A stretch of DNA of 64,000 nt from Okapia johnstoni (lineage: Eukaryota > Chordata > Mammalia > Artiodactyla > Giraffidae). The translations under genes and the position numbers were made by a program. This document shows positions 1 through 11,104 of the stretch, one piece after another. The stretch is from positions 93,984,397 through 94,048,396 of the forward strand of contig CM044305.1 of the NCBI GenBank assembly GCA_024291935.2, given 5' to 3'. The notes beneath the pieces were generated by a model, which saw only the letters and a list, made by a program, of their open reading frames with translations, had not been told where the DNA came from and ran no database searches. Numbering within the stretch: position 1 is the first letter of the stretch; the number at the start of each line of letters is the position of its first letter.

Positions 1-322
1 AGTGATTATAAATTGTTTTGCATTTAAAATTTTCATGTTCATATGTTTATTGATAGTATATAGAAATTCAATTAATTTTCCATGTTAATCTTGTATCCTG
101 CAACCTTGTTAAACTCACTTAGTTCTAGGAGTTTTTGTGTATTCTTAGGGATTTCGTGTATAAACAATGGTGTCATCTACAAATAGGGACAATTTTATTT
201 GTTCCTTTCGATGTGCATACTTTTTATTTACTTTTATTATTACAGTGGTTACAACTCCCAGCACTATGTTGAAGAAGAGTGATGACAGCAGACATCTTTG
301 CCTTTTTCCCATTCTTGAAAAG
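1..322 (-). mobile_element. L1 ORF2 fragment (reverse transcriptase region)
   Basis: The minus strand encodes a degenerate L1 ORF2 stretch with an LSLFVDDTIVY block, matching the L1 reverse transcriptase motif (usually FADD, here FVDD). It runs off the left edge of the window and is cut on the right by a SINE; antisense L1 sequence resumes beyond it. It is a dead copy. Confidence 0.8.
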
Positions 323-428
323 AAAGAAAGTGAAAGTGAAGTCACTCAGTCACGTCCGACTCTTTGCAACCCCATTGACTGTAGCCTACCACACTCCTCC
401 ATCCATGGGATTTTCCAAGCAAGAGGCA
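323..428 (-). mobile_element. Bov-tA/BovA SINE fragment inside L1
   Basis: The antisense BovA body is recognisable: a GAAAGTGAAAGTGAAGTC tail, then the motifs TCCGACTCTTTGCAACCCC and CTCCTCCATCCATGGGATT. Only the 3' half is present. It splits the L1 ORF2 fragment, so it inserted after that L1. Confidence 0.85.
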
Positions 429-540
429 AAAAATTCAGTCTTTCACTGAATTAAATATATTACCTGTAGGGTTTTTTTGCAAGTATTCTTTATTAAGTTT
501 AAGGATTCTGTTTCAGTCTTACTTTGCTGAGAGTTTGAAT
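429..540 (-). mobile_element. L1 ORF2 fragment, continuation after SINE
   Basis: Sequence resembling antisense L1 ORF2 (TGTAGGGTTTTT followed by a CTTTATTAAGTTTAAGGA-like block) continues the element interrupted by the SINE to the left. Boundaries are approximate. Confidence 0.55.
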
Positions 541-569
541 GGGTGTTGAATTAAGAAACATTTTTATGA

Positions 570-795
570 TAATTACTATGTGCTATGCACAGTTCATAAT
601 TAAATCTTTTTATTAACTCATTTAATTCTCATAAAAATCATAAGAGGAACTATCAATAGCATCTTCTTTTCAAAGATAAGAAAAGTGAGGCTCAGGAAGG
701 GCAAATAAGTTAAACAAGTTAAAACAGCTAGTAAGCAGCAAAGTCAGAATTCAGACCAAGTTAATTTCAGAATCTGTGCTCTCAGTCAATGCCAT
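570..795 (-). mobile_element. MIR SINE
   Basis: The MIR core is visible in reverse: ACTCATTTAATTCTCATAA, then a diverged AAGTGAGGCTCAGGAAGGGC block and CAGCTAGTAAGCAGCAAAG. This is an ancient mammalian tRNA-derived SINE, strongly diverged. Confidence 0.75.
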
Positions 796-830
796 ATGCT
801 AATTTTGGACAATTTACATTAGCTTTGGGG

Positions 831-955
831 ACTTATGTTTCTTCATTTGTAAAATGGAGATGACGAATTCTAACTAATTGAGAAGATTAAGTGAAATAGT
901 ACATGTGCTTGACAAATGGTAGAAGTGCTCAATGGATGTCAGCTATGTCAGTTAC
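831..955 (+). mobile_element. MIR SINE, 3' half
   Basis: TTCATTTGTAAAATGGAGATGA followed by a GATTAAGTGAAATAGTACATG block and AAGTGCTCAATGGATGTCAGCT is the 3' half of MIR on the plus strand. It faces away from the MIR to the left, so these are two separate insertions. Confidence 0.7.
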
Positions 956-1016
956 TATAGCCTTACTATCAGCTCTCTGGGCTAGAGAGATTGATAGAGT
1001 CTGTCTATAGAAATAG

Positions 1017-2566
1017 AATTCAGGCTGTACTACAAAGCTACAGTCATCAAGACAGTATGGCACAAAGACAGAAATATAGATCAATGGAACAAAATAGAAA
1101 TCCCAGAGATAAATCCACACACCTATGGACACCTTATCTTTGACAAAGGAGGCAAAAATATACAATGGAGAAAAGACAATCTCTTTAACAAGTGGTGCTG
1201 GGAAAACTGGTCAACCACCTGTAAAAGAATGAAACTAGAACACTTTCTAACACCATACACAACAATAAACTCAAAGTGGATTAAAGATCTAAACGTAAGA
1301 CCAGAAACTATAAATCCCCTAGAGGAAAACATAGGCAAAACACTCTCTGACATAAATCACAGCAGGATCCTCTATGACCTACCTCCCAGAGTAATGGAAA
1401 TAAAAGCAAAAATAAACAAATGGGACCTAATTAAATTTAAAAGCTTTTGCACAACGAAGGAAACTATAAGCAAGGTGCAATGACAGCCTTCAGAGTGGAA
1501 GAAAATAATAGCAAACAAAGCAACTGACAAAGAATTAATCTCAAAAATATACAAGCAACTCATGCAGCTCACTAGCAGAAAAATAAATGACCCAATCAAA
1601 AAATGGGCCAAAGAACTAAACAGACATTTCTCCAAAGAAGACATACAGATGGCTAACAAACACATGAAAAGATGCTCAACCTCACTCATTATCAGAGAAA
1701 TGCAAATCAAAATCACAATGAGGTACCATCTCAGGCCGGTCAGAATGGCTGCTATCCAATAGTCTACAAACAATAAATGCTGGAGAGGGTGTGGCGAAAA
1801 AAGAACCCTCTTACACTGTTGGTGGGAATGCAAACTAGGACAGCCACTATGGAGAACAGTGTGGAGATTCCTTAAAAAGCTGGAAATAGAACTGCCATAT
1901 GACCCAGCAATCCCACTGCTGGGCATACACACCGAGGAAACCAGAATTGAAAGAGACACATGTACCCCAGTGTTCATCGCAGCACTGTTTCCAATAGCCA
2001 GGACGTGGAAGCAACCTAGATGTCCATCAGCAGACGAATGGATAAGAAAGCTGTGGTACATATACACAATAGAATATTACCCTGCTATTAAAACGAATGC
2101 ATTTGAATCAGTTCTAATGAGGTGGATGAAACTGGAGCCTATTATACAGAGTGAAGTGAGTCAGAAAGGAAAACACCAATACAGTATATTAACACATATA
2201 TATGGAATTTAGAAAGGTAGTAACGATAACCCTGTATTCGAGACAAGAGACACAGATGTATAGAACAGTCTTTTGGCCTCTGTGGGAGAAGGCGAGGGTA
2301 GGATGATTTGAGAGAATAGCATTGAAACATGTATTACCATATGTGAAATAGATGACCAGTCCAAGTTCGATGCATGAAACAGGACACTCAAAGCCGGTGT
2401 CCTGGGACAACCCAGAGGGATGGGATGGGGAAGGAGATGGGAAGGGTGTTCGGGATGGGGGACACATGTACACCCATGGCTGATTCATGTCAATGTATGG
2501 CAAAACCACTACAATATTGTAAAGTAATTAGCTTCATATTAAAATAAATAAATATTTTTTTAAAAA
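1017..2566 (+). mobile_element. 5'-truncated ruminant L1 (ORF2 C-terminus, 3' UTR, A-rich end)
   Basis: The plus strand reads L1 ORF2 C-terminal protein in pieces: a frame at 1229-1483 with [19 protein letters not shown] and [13 protein letters not shown], then frames at 1562-1762 and 1859-2212 with [12 protein letters not shown]. Stops and frameshifts break it. It ends in the ruminant L1 3' UTR (GTCAATGTATGGCAAAACCAC) and an AAATAAATAAATA tail. An 8-bp AGAAATAG at 1009-1016 and 2567-2574 may be a target-site duplication. The long minus-strand frame at 1372-2067 is only its antisense shadow. Confidence 0.9.
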
Positions 2567-2579
2567 AGAAATAGTAAAC

Positions 2580-3075
2580 CTTTCCAGCTAAACTGGAAAA
2601 TGGTTCAACTCATACTAATTTAAGACCATAGAACATAAGTGATTAGAGACAGAGGAACTTGAGTTCACCCCCTCCCCAAACACTCTCACAGTGAAGCTTT
2701 ATATTATATTTATACCCAGTATAGAATCTCCAGGACTGGAAGTCACCTTAAAAACCCCAGGATATACAAAGAAAAGATATAGGAAGTACTTAATGAGAAG
2801 TGTAATATCATGGGCATTTATTAAGCTCTCTTGTGCAAGGCAGGGTCAGTAAGAACTTTCCTTTCTCAATCTTCACACAAGTAGTTGTTATTTGGTAGGA
2901 ATTGGACACTGAACTGAACAGGCTGCATTTTTCTGTTACATTTTTTCCCCAATTTATTTTCAGGTATGTGTCGATTACTGCTTTTTTCGGTGTGGGGATT
3001 TTTGATTACAGTTTTCAATGTTACCTATAAAGTACAGTTCTTCAGAGAATTTTCATCTATGACTAAACTCCTCTG
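2580..3075. other. No gene or recognisable repeat seen
   Basis: AT-rich, apparently unique sequence between two L1 fragments. No coding frame with family features and no repeat I can name. Confidence 0.5.
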
Positions 3076-3077
3076 CA

Positions 3078-3155
3078 GTCTTTTTTTTAATTAATTTATT
3101 TTTTAATTGAAGGATAATTGCTTTACAGAATTTTGTTGTTTTCTGTCAAACCTCA
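3078..3155 (-). mobile_element. L1 3'-end fragment
   Basis: TTTTTAATTGAAGGATAATTG followed by CTTTACAGAATTTTGTTG and a diverged CTGTCAAACCTCAAC block is the antisense start of the ruminant L1 3' end. Short remnant only. Confidence 0.65.
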
Positions 3156-3784
3156 ACTAAACTCAGGAAGAAAGTGAGAAGAAAAAGTGGGAATGCTTTT
3201 AGCAGATCCCAGGTGTGTGTTCAGTGCTCCTGAGGGGCATTAACAGGCATGCTGAGTGAGCAGAGTATCTCAATCAAAATACACAGTGAGCACTCAGAGT
3301 ATAGCAGGAAAAGAGAAAAAAAGCATAATGTGAATAGAAATCCTTTTATTCCAAGTGTACTGTCAACTCAGACAGCAGCTTAGACACCTGAGTTCCCGTG
3401 ATGCTCTTCCCATCACAGCCATAAACAGCTTTTTGGACCTCTTTTGGCTGCCGTCTTTTTCCAGCCAGGAAGCTTTTCTTCTGTTTTATGCTACCACCAC
3501 CTGCTGTCCTGTTCCTACCACACAGAACTCTTCTCCCCTTCTCCAGACAAGAACTAATCTGACTGCAAAGCCAACGATAGAAACGTCTTTCACTGAGTTT
3601 AAGCAATGACACAACTTTTTAAGGCTTCATTTTAAAAGCACAGACTCTGAAAAAGAGAAGTGTCTTGTTTTAAATGCCGGTAAATAAAGTACTTTTCCTT
3701 TCAGCATGTGATCATGAAGGAGTGAATATGTGATTTTCACCATGGCAAGAGGAAACAATGGCATGGGTGAACCTTGGATTTATT

Positions 3785-3965
3785 TCTATTTAACATATAG
3801 TGTTTAGTATGTCAGGCACTGTTTTAAGTGCTTTACCAGGAGAAGGTCTTGCAATCCTTATAATAACTTACCTGTGAGGTAGGTTCTATTATTGCTCCCT
3901 TTTTAAAGATGAGAGAACCAAAGCACAAAGAGGTCAAATACCATGCTCAAGGTCACTGTAGTGGA
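3785..3965 (-). mobile_element. MIR SINE
   Basis: Reverse MIR sequence: TATGTCAGGCACTGTTTTAAG, GTGAGGTAGGTTCTATTATTG, AAAGATGAGAGAACCAAAGC and CTCAAGGTCACTGTAGTGG in the expected order. Confidence 0.8.
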
Positions 3966-4345
3966 TTATAGTAGTGTTTAAAATATTAGGTGCTCCTCTC
4001 TGTTGGCATCAATCTGAGCTATGTTACTTGTGGTGCCTTCCTTTCTCCATTTACATTCAGGTTGGCCATGTAACTTGCATTGTCCTGTGACATATGAACA
4101 GAAGTAAAATGTTCTGAACAAGAGCCTTAAAGTCAGCTCAGAGCTCACCGTGTTCACTTTCCTCTTTATCCATAAGCCCAACAGTGTTTGAGAGAAGGGG
4201 CATTCTTTCATATGGGATTCGAGAATGAAGACAGATGGAACAGAACGAGCTGACCCACACAGTACACATACCATGACCAAGAACTAAACTTTTGTGACTG
4301 TAAACCACCCAAACCCTTGGGTTATTTGTTCATATGTTTGTCATC
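3966..4345 (+). mobile_element. Old LTR-like repeat (MLT1-like, family uncertain)
   Basis: Contains GGTTGGCCATGTAACTTGC and, near the right end, GACCAAGAACTAAACTTTTG with a diverged AACCCTTGGGTTATTTGTTC block. This resembles the 3' part of MaLR-type LTRs (AAATAAA..GCCACTGAGATTTTGGGG..TTTGTTAC). A SINE interrupts it, and its last bases reappear at 4668-4710. The block 4184-4291 was later copied into that SINE. Confidence 0.5.
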
Positions 4346-4667
4346 TTTGCATGCATGTATGCTAAATCTCTTCAATTGTGTCCGACTCTTTGCGACCCTC
4401 TGGACTATAGCCCACCAGGCTCCTCTGTCCATGAGATTCTCCAGGCAAAAATACTGGAGTTGGGTTACCATGCCCTCCTCCAGGGGATCCTCCCAACCCA
4501 GGAAACAAACCTGTGTTTGAGAGAAGGGACATTCTTTCATGTGGGATTCGAGAATGAAAACAGGTGGAACAGAAATGGAGCTGACCCACGGAGCACACAT
4601 AACACGACCAAGAACTAAACTCCTTCATGTCTCCTGCATTGAGAGGTGGGTTCTTTACCACTAGTGC
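4346..4667 (-). mobile_element. Bov-tA SINE disrupted by a local copy
   Basis: The antisense SINE body runs from 4350 to about 4512 (CCGACTCTTTGCGACCCTCTG, CTCCTCTGTCCATGAGATTC). Its tRNA-like head appears at 4627-4665 (GTCTCCTGCATTGAGAGGTG, GGTTCTTTACCACTAGTGCC). Between these, 4513-4621 is not SINE but a diverged copy of 4184-4291 just upstream. Confidence 0.85.
4513..4621 (+). repeat. 109-bp local duplicate of 4184-4291 inside the SINE
   Basis: Both blocks start GTGTTTGAGAGAAGGG and end GACCAAGAACTAAACT in the same orientation, about 330 bp apart, with scattered mismatches and a small indel. The copy sits precisely between two parts of one SINE, so it arrived after the SINE. Confidence 0.85.
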
Positions 4668-4710
4668 CAGACTCATCTTTGGCAGCGTAACATACAGCCA
4701 CCTGATCTCA
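4668..4710 (+). mobile_element. End of the interrupted LTR-like repeat
   Basis: GGCAGCGTAACATACAGCCA resembles the terminal GCAGCATAAC..AGCC of the MLT1-like element split by the SINE. Confidence 0.4.
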
Positions 4711-4890
4711 TTGGCATTTAGTAATAAACATTTATTTCTTGCTTTCAAGTTGGCAGGTCAGTGGGGCCGCCTCCCCTGTGTGTCTCATTGAAGGGCCCAA
4801 GATGGAGGGCCACCAGCTATTAGTGGCTTGTTCTTCTCATACAGTGGCAGAATCACAAGAGAGCAAGTCCAACTGCTCGAGCATATTTTA

Positions 4891-5438
4891 ATTTTTTTAT
4901 TTTAATTGGAAGCTAATTACTTTACAGTATTGTGGTTGTTTTTGCCATACACTGACATGAATCAGCCACGGGTGTACATGTGTCCCCCATCCTGAACCCC
5001 CCTCCAACCTCCCTCCCCATCGCATCCCTCTGGGTCATCCCAGTGCACCATCCCTGAGCACCCTATCTCATGCATCGAACCTGGACTGGCGATCTGTTTC
5101 ACATATGATAATATACATGCTTCAATGTTATTCTCTCAAATCATCTCACCCTCACCTTCTCCCACAGAGTCCAGAAGTCTGTTCCTTACATCTGTGTCTC
5201 TTTTGCTGTCTCACATATAGGGTCATCGTTCCCATCTTTAAATTCCATATATATGCATTAGTATACTGTATTGGTGTTTTTCTTTCTGACTTACTTCACT
5301 CTGTATAATAGGCTCCAGTTTCATCCACCTCATTAGAACTGATTCAAGTGCATTCTTTTTAATGGCTGAGTAATATTCCATTGTGTATATGTACCACAGC
5401 TTTCTTATCCATTTGTCTGCCAATGGACATCTAGGTTG
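4891..5438 (-). mobile_element. Ruminant L1 3' end, 5'-truncated, with target-site duplication
   Basis: Antisense L1 3' UTR (ATTGTGGTTGTTTTTGCCATA, GGTGTACATGTGTCCCCCAT) is followed by the ORF2 end (GGCTGAGTAATATTCCATTG). The minus-strand frame 5238-5423 encodes an [20 protein letters not shown] remnant. Perfect 14-bp flanks TCGAGCATATTTTA at 4877-4890 and 5439-5452 mark the insertion, so it is relatively young. Confidence 0.95.
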
Positions 5439-5452
5439 TCGAGCATATTTTA

Positions 5453-5739
5453 AACTGTTGAAGTGGCATCACGTCCTCTAACATCTTATTGGAAAGAAGC
5501 AAGTCACATGACCAAGACTAAAATCAAGAGACGGGGGAAATATAATCTGCTCTCCATAATGAAATGACAAGGGTATGAGTGTATACCACTACTGATGATT
5601 ACATCATGAATACATGAAGAAGTGGGACCAATTATTAAGTCTAACATGGTTACTAATTCATAATTTAGCTAAGGTGCATGAGAGTGTCCACAGCTGAAAT
5701 TCAAATCCAGGCGTTCTGGCTTTATACGTTTATTTAAAA
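5453..5739. other. No gene or named repeat seen
   Basis: Short apparently unique stretch between L1 elements. Confidence 0.5.
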
Positions 5740-6585
5740 TTTTTTGAGCTATCATTCAGATTCCATACAATTCACCCTTTCAAAGTGTACAGTTCAGTGC
5801 TTTTTGGAGTGTTCACAGTGTTATGCACCTATCACCACTATTTAATTCCAGAACATTTTAATCACTCCCAAAGAAACAGCATACCTTTAGCAATCACTTT
5901 CCATTGCTTCCTACTTCCAGTCCCTTGAAAACACTAATACTTGTTCTGCCTCTATGGATTTTCCTTTTCTAGAGAGTTCATATAAATGAAATCATACAAT
6001 ATGTGTTTTTTTGTGTCTGCCTTCTTTTACTTAGCATGATGTTTTTAATGTACTTCCATGCTGAAGAATGTATTACTACTTCATTCCTTTTTATGGCTGA
6101 TTAATATTCCATTTTATGTATTGATCACATTTTGTTTATCTGATCATCAGTAAGACGGACTTTTTGGTTGTTTAAATTTCTGTTCTTTTCAGAATATAAC
6201 TAGGAAAAAATTGCTAGGTCATATGGTAGGTTATCTAATGTGTTAGCATACAAATATTTACAATATTCCCTTATAATCTTTTTATTTTGTGAAGTCAATA
6301 GTAACATATCCTGTTTTATTCCTGATTTTAGGAATTTGAGCCTTCTCATTTTTTTCTTGGCCAATATGGCTAAAGATTTGTCAATTTTGTTGATCTTTTC
6401 AAAGAACCAGTTTTCAATTTTGTTGTTTTTCTCTATTGTTTTTCTGTTTTCTATTTTATTTACTCAATCTCTATTATTTCCTTCCTTCTGCTTAATTTGA
6501 TTTTAGTTTGATCTTCTTTTTATAGTTTCTTAAGGTGGAAGTTTAAGCTAGTGATTTTGAGGTTTTTTTTTTTTTAATATACATA
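5740..6585 (-). mobile_element. Old L1 (L1M-type), antisense
   Basis: Antisense L1M 3' UTR and ORF2 blocks: AAAGTGTACAGTTCAGTGC, CACCTATCACCACTATTTAA, TTTTATGGCTGATTAATATTCC, then TTTGTTGATCTTTTCAAAGA with CAGTTTTCAATTTTGTTG from ORF2. The direct jump from 3' UTR to mid ORF2 suggests an internal deletion or two copies. BovB interrupts it at 6588. Confidence 0.8.
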
Positions 6586-6587
6586 TT

Positions 6588-6808
6588 GTCGTCCAGTTGT
6601 GTCTGACTCTTTGTGAACCCATGGACAGCAGCATCCCAGGCCTCCCTGTCCCTCACCATCTTCCAAAGTTTACCCAAGTTCATGTCCATTGCATTGGTGA
6701 TACCATCCAGCCATCTCATCCTCTGATGCCCTGTTCTCCTTCTTCCCTCAATCTTTCCTAGCATCATGAACTTTTCTAATGAGTTTGCATCAGATGACCA
6801 AAATACTG
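6588..6808 (-). mobile_element. BovB LINE 3'-end fragment
   Basis: Antisense BovB end: CCCAGGCCTCCCTGTCCCTC, CAAGTTCATGTCCATTGCAT, GTGATACCATCCAGCCATCTC and a diverged AGCATCATGAACTTTTCTAATG block. It interrupts an antisense L1M that resumes afterwards. Confidence 0.9.
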
Positions 6809-7330
6809 GTAATATAGGTATTACAGGTATAAAGTTCCTTCTTAGCACTGTTATCACTGCATCCCATAAATTTTGGTATATTGTGCTTCGTTTTCACTTA
6901 TTTCAAAGTATTTTCTAATCTCCCTTGCAATTTTTTTCTTTGGCCTGTTGGTTATTTAGAACTGTGTTCTTTAATTTCTACATATTTGTTATTGATTTTT
7001 AATTTTATTCTGTTTTAGTCAGAGTACATTTTATGATTTTAATTCTTTTAAGTTTATTGTTTTATGGCCTAACCTCTGGGTTATCCTAAAAAAATCTTCC
7101 ATGTGCACTTGAAGAGGATTTGTGTTCTGCCACTGTTGCATGAAGTGCTCTGTAGATATGTGTTTATTCTAGTTTGTGTACAGTGCTGCTCAAGTCTTAT
7201 ATTTCCATTTTCATCTCCTGTCTGGTAGTTCAATTCATTATAGAATATGGGTATTGAAGTCTCCAAGTATTATTATTGAATTGTATTTTTGTTGGTTAAC
7301 ACCTTTTTCTCCTATCTGATTTTAAAAGAC
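6809..7330 (-). mobile_element. Old L1M ORF2, antisense continuation
   Basis: Antisense ORF2 continues with ACTGCATCCCATAAATTTTGG, TTGGCCTGTTGGTTATTTAG and TATTGAAGTCTCCAAGTATTA. Numerous stops. Confidence 0.8.
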
Positions 7331-7364
7331 AGCTGTACAAAGTAATAAATTGTAAGTGTGAATT

Positions 7365-8054
7365 GATGGACACACAATAGATAAACTTTTAATTTGTATG
7401 ACAGTAACATCACAAGAAAAGGAAGGAGGAAAGAAGATATGAGGATCAAAGTTTTATTTGATGTAATATTGAAATGTAATTGGTTTTAATCTCTAAACTA
7501 GATTGTTATGGTAAAATGTTAATTGCAATTTCCAGGGAAATCACTAAGAAAATAACTCAAAAATTACCATAAGGTAAATGACATAGGTGTTAAAATAGTA
7601 GATAAGAAAATATTTAACATAAAAGAAAGCACTAATGGGGGAATAAATAAGCAGAATAAAATGAAAACATATAGACAACAAATATCAAAATGGAAAATGA
7701 ATGCTATCACCAATTACCCTAAATGTAAATCAATTAAACACTCCAAAGAAAAGATTTGCAGATTTGGTACAAAATACATAATATAATTATATGTTGCCTA
7801 TAAGAAACATACTCTAGATTTAAAGACACAAGTGAGCTGAAAGTGAAAGAATAGAAAAAGACACACCATGAAAGTATTAGCCAAAAAAGAACTGGAATGG
7901 CTACTATCGATAATATGAGACAAAATAGACTTGAAATTAAAAAATTGTTACGAGAGACAAAAAGGATATTTTATACTGCTAAAAGTGTTAATCTTTCAAA
8001 AAAACACCTATAAACATGTATACACTTAACAAGAGAGATCCAAAAGACATGAGA
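7365..8054 (+). mobile_element. Old L1 (L1M/HAL1-like) ORF2 segment, part 1
   Basis: Plus-strand L1M-like sequence with AATGTAAATCAATTAAACAC, ATATGTTGCCTATAAGAAAC and GATTTAAAGACACAAGTGAGC. It stops near 8054 (AAAAGACATGA). The expected next L1 block (CAGAACTGCAAGGAGAAAT) is found only at about 11716, so the element was split by about 3.7 kb of other sequence. Confidence 0.7.
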
Positions 8055-8059
8055 CAATT

Positions 8060-8546
8060 TTATTTTATGTTTCTAATAGACTATTTTCAAAGCAGTTTTA
8101 GGTTCACAGCAAAATTAAGCAGAAGAGACAAAGTTTCCATATACCACCTGTACAACCTCTCCCACTATTAATTAACATCAAAAGACTTTTATTGACACAT
8201 CATTATCATCCAAAGTTCATAGTTTATGTCAGGGCTCACTCTTGTATATTCTACAAATATGTAATGATATGTATCCACCGTAATAATATTGTACAGAATA
8301 TTTTCACTGCCCTAAAAAAATCTCCTGTGCTTTACCTATTTATTTATCCCTCACTCCCTCCCACCTAACCGCTGACAACCATTGATATTTTGCTGTGTCC
8401 ATAGTTTTGCCTTTCTAAGATGTCATATAGTTGAAATCATACAGCATGTAGAATTTCCAGATTGATTTTTTCACTTAGTAATATGCATTTAAAGTTGTTC
8501 CATGTCCTTTCATACCTTGATAGCTCATTTCTTTTTAGCACTGAAT
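8060..8546 (-). mobile_element. Old L1M 3' end, antisense
   Basis: Antisense L1M 3' UTR blocks such as AGCAGTTTTAGGTTCACAGC, AAATTAAGCAGAAGAGACAA and GTTCCATGTCCTTTCATACC. BovB interrupts it at about 8547 and it continues at 9628. Confidence 0.75.
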
Positions 8547-9627
8547 GCCAAAGCCTTTGACTGTGTGGATCACAATAAACTGTGGAAAATTCTGAAAGAG
8601 ATGGGCATACCAGACCACCTGACCTGTCTCTTGAGAAACCTGTATGCAGGTCAGGAAGCAACAGTTAGAACTGGACACGGAACAACAGACTGGTTCCAAA
8701 TAGGAAAAGGAGTACGCCAAGGCTGTATATTGTCACCCTGCTTATTTAACTTATATGCAGAGTACATCATGAGAAATCCTGGGCTGGATGAAACACAAGC
8801 TGGAATCAAGATTGCTGGGAGAAATATCAATAACCTCAGATATGCAGATGACACCACCCTTATGGCAGAAAGTGAAGAAGAACTAAAAAGCCTCTTGATA
8901 AAAGTGAAAGAGGAGAGTGAAAAAGTGGCTTAAAGCTCAACATTCAGAAAACTAAGATCATGGCATCTGGTCCCATCACTTCATGGCAAATAGATGGGGA
9001 AACAGTGGAGACAGTGTCAGAATTTATTTGGGGGGGCTCCAAAATCACTGCAGATCGTGATTGCAACCATGAAATTAAAGGACATTTACTCCTTAGAAGG
9101 AAAGTTATGACCAACCTAGATAGCATATTTAAAAGCAGAGACATTACTTTGTCAACAAAGTTCTGTCTAGTCAAGGCTATGGTTTTTCCAGTAGTCATGT
9201 ATGGGTGTGAGAGTTGGACTATAAAGAAAGCTGAGCACCGAAGAATTGATGCTTTTGAACTGTGGTGTTGGAGAAGAGTCTTGAGAGTCCCTTGGACTGC
9301 AAGGAGATCCAACCAGTCCATCCTAAAGGAGATCAGTCCTGGGTGTTCATTGGAAGGACTGATGTTGAAGCTGAAACTCCAATACTTTGGCCACCTCATG
9401 TGAAGAGCTGACTCATTTGAAAAGACCCTGATGCTGGGAAGGACTGGGGGCAGGAAGAGAAGGGGACGACAGAGGATGAGATGGTTGGATGGCATCACCG
9501 ACTCGATGGACATGAGTTTGGGTAAACTCCGGGAGTTGGTGATGGACGGGGAGGCCTGGCGTGCTGCAATTCATGCAGTCACAAAGAGTTGGACATGACT
9601 GATCGACTGAACTGAACTGAACTGAAG
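8547..9627 (+). mobile_element. BovB LINE, 5'-truncated, with reverse transcriptase remnant
   Basis: A 1.08-kb BovB 3' part. The frame at 8546-8931 encodes the RT catalytic region: AFDCVDHNKLW, then VRQGCILSP (8712-8738) and the YADD box (8841-8852). A one-base difference near 8921-8930 shifts the frame. The following frame at 8960-9403 encodes the conserved C-terminal part (KIMASG, YGCESWTIKKAE, LELWCWRR-like). The 3' end is GACTGATCGACTGAACTGAA with ACTGA repeats. The start lacks the endonuclease and N-terminal RT. It cannot be active. Confidence 0.95.
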
Positions 9628-10645
9628 ATTGCATTGCACAGTTTAATTATTTACTTACTGAAGGACTCCTTTGTTACTTCCAAGTTTTAGCAATGACAAG
9701 TAAAGCTGCTGTAAAAATCCATGTGCAGGGTTTTGGTATGGACCTAAGTTTTCAATTCCTTTGGGTAAATACCAAGGAGGTGATTGCTGTATCAAGTTGG
9801 AGAAGAATATTAAATTTTATAAGAATCAACCAAACTGTCTTCCAAAATTGTTGTCCCATTTTTACATTCCCACCAGCAATGAATGAATTTTCCTGTTGTT
9901 CTGCCTCCTTTGCAGCATTTAGTGTTGCAATGTTCTGGATTTTGGCCACTCTACTAAGTATATAATGGTATCTTGTTTTAATTTGAAATTTCCCTAGTGA
10001 CCTAATTCTCTAATGTTGAGCATATTTCCAGATGCTTATTTGCCATCTATTGGTGTGATGTCTATTCAGATCTTTTACCCATGTTTTCAATTGAATTGTT
10101 CATTTTCTTATAGTTGAATTTTTAGAGTTCTTTGTAGCTCTGTTCATTTTTTCTTTATTCTTCTCTCTTTGTGTTCCTCAGACTGAATAATTTAAGTTGA
10201 CTTATGTTCCTGGGATCTTCTGCTTAATCAGATTTGCTGATGATTTCCTCTAGTGACTTTTTCATTACAGTTATTCTGATTTTCACCTCTAGAATTTCCA
10301 TTTGATTTGCATTTTATCATTTATGTCCCTTTATTGATACTCAGAGAGACATTTTTCTCGTACCTAATTTAGTCCTTTAGACATGGTTGCCTCTAGTTCT
10401 TAAATATATATATAAAATGGCTGGTGTTTAGTCATTGTCTAGTAAACACCATATCGGAACTTTCTCAAACACAGTTTCTCTTCATTATATTTTTTCCTGT
10501 GTAGGGATCATAATTTCTTGGGTTTTTTTTTTTTTTTTTGCATGCCTCATACTTTTTTGTTGCAAAATGAGCATTTTAAACAATATAATGTGGCCACTCT
10601 GGAAATCAGATTCTTTCCCTTCCCAGAGTTTGTTGTTGTAGTATG
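9628..10645 (-). mobile_element. Old L1M, antisense continuation
   Basis: Resumes the L1M broken by BovB: TTACTGAAGGACTCCTTTGTTA, CTGTCTTCCAAAATTGTTGTC, CATTCCCACCAGCAATGAATG. From about 10200 it resembles a further antisense L1M part (TTTTTCATTACAGTTATTCTG, TAATGTGGCCACTCTGGAAAT). It may be more than one copy. Confidence 0.7.
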
Positions 10646-10854
10646 TTTATTTAGTGACTTTTCTGAATGAATTCTCTGAAGTCTATGTTCTTTTTTGTGT
10701 GTGGTCGCTGAAGTATATGCATCACTAGAGAGGAGTCTTATTAAAATGCTCCTTCCCTAACCTCAAGTTCTACCACACAGTTCACACAATTTACTCCATA
10801 CAATTCAGCCACACTGATCTGTGCTTAAGGGGGGGAGATTAGCAATGCATACTG

Positions 10855-11035
10855 GTTAACAAAAAAGGCTTGAAATCCAGGCTGCCTTGGTTTAAAGTCT
10901 TGTTCTGGCACTTTCTAGCTGGTGTCTGCTTCAATAATGATTAATAATGATACAGTGAAAGTTAGGTGCTTAAAATAGTGCCTGGCACAGTATAAGTGAC
11001 ATAGTCAACAAACATTAGCTATTATTTTTAAGACT
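10855..11035 (+). mobile_element. MIR SINE
   Basis: Plus-strand MIR: TGAAATCCAGGCTGCCTTGG, TCTTGTTCTGGCACTTTCTAG, AGTGCCTGGCACAGTATAAG and AACAAACATTAGCTATTATT in order. Confidence 0.8.
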
Positions 11036-11104
11036 GTTGACATAATTATATTCCCTCAACAGATGATTTGTACTTGATGTACTGCCTGCACTTTTCTTTC
11101 CCTA

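Noticed and set aside
1372..2067. 231-codon minus-strand open frame
   Set aside because: It lies exactly antisense to the L1 ORF2/3' end and translates L1 noise. No independent features.
8547..9627. Functional reverse transcriptase gene
   Set aside because: It lacks the endonuclease and the N-terminal RT region, and it is frameshifted. It is a truncated BovB copy.
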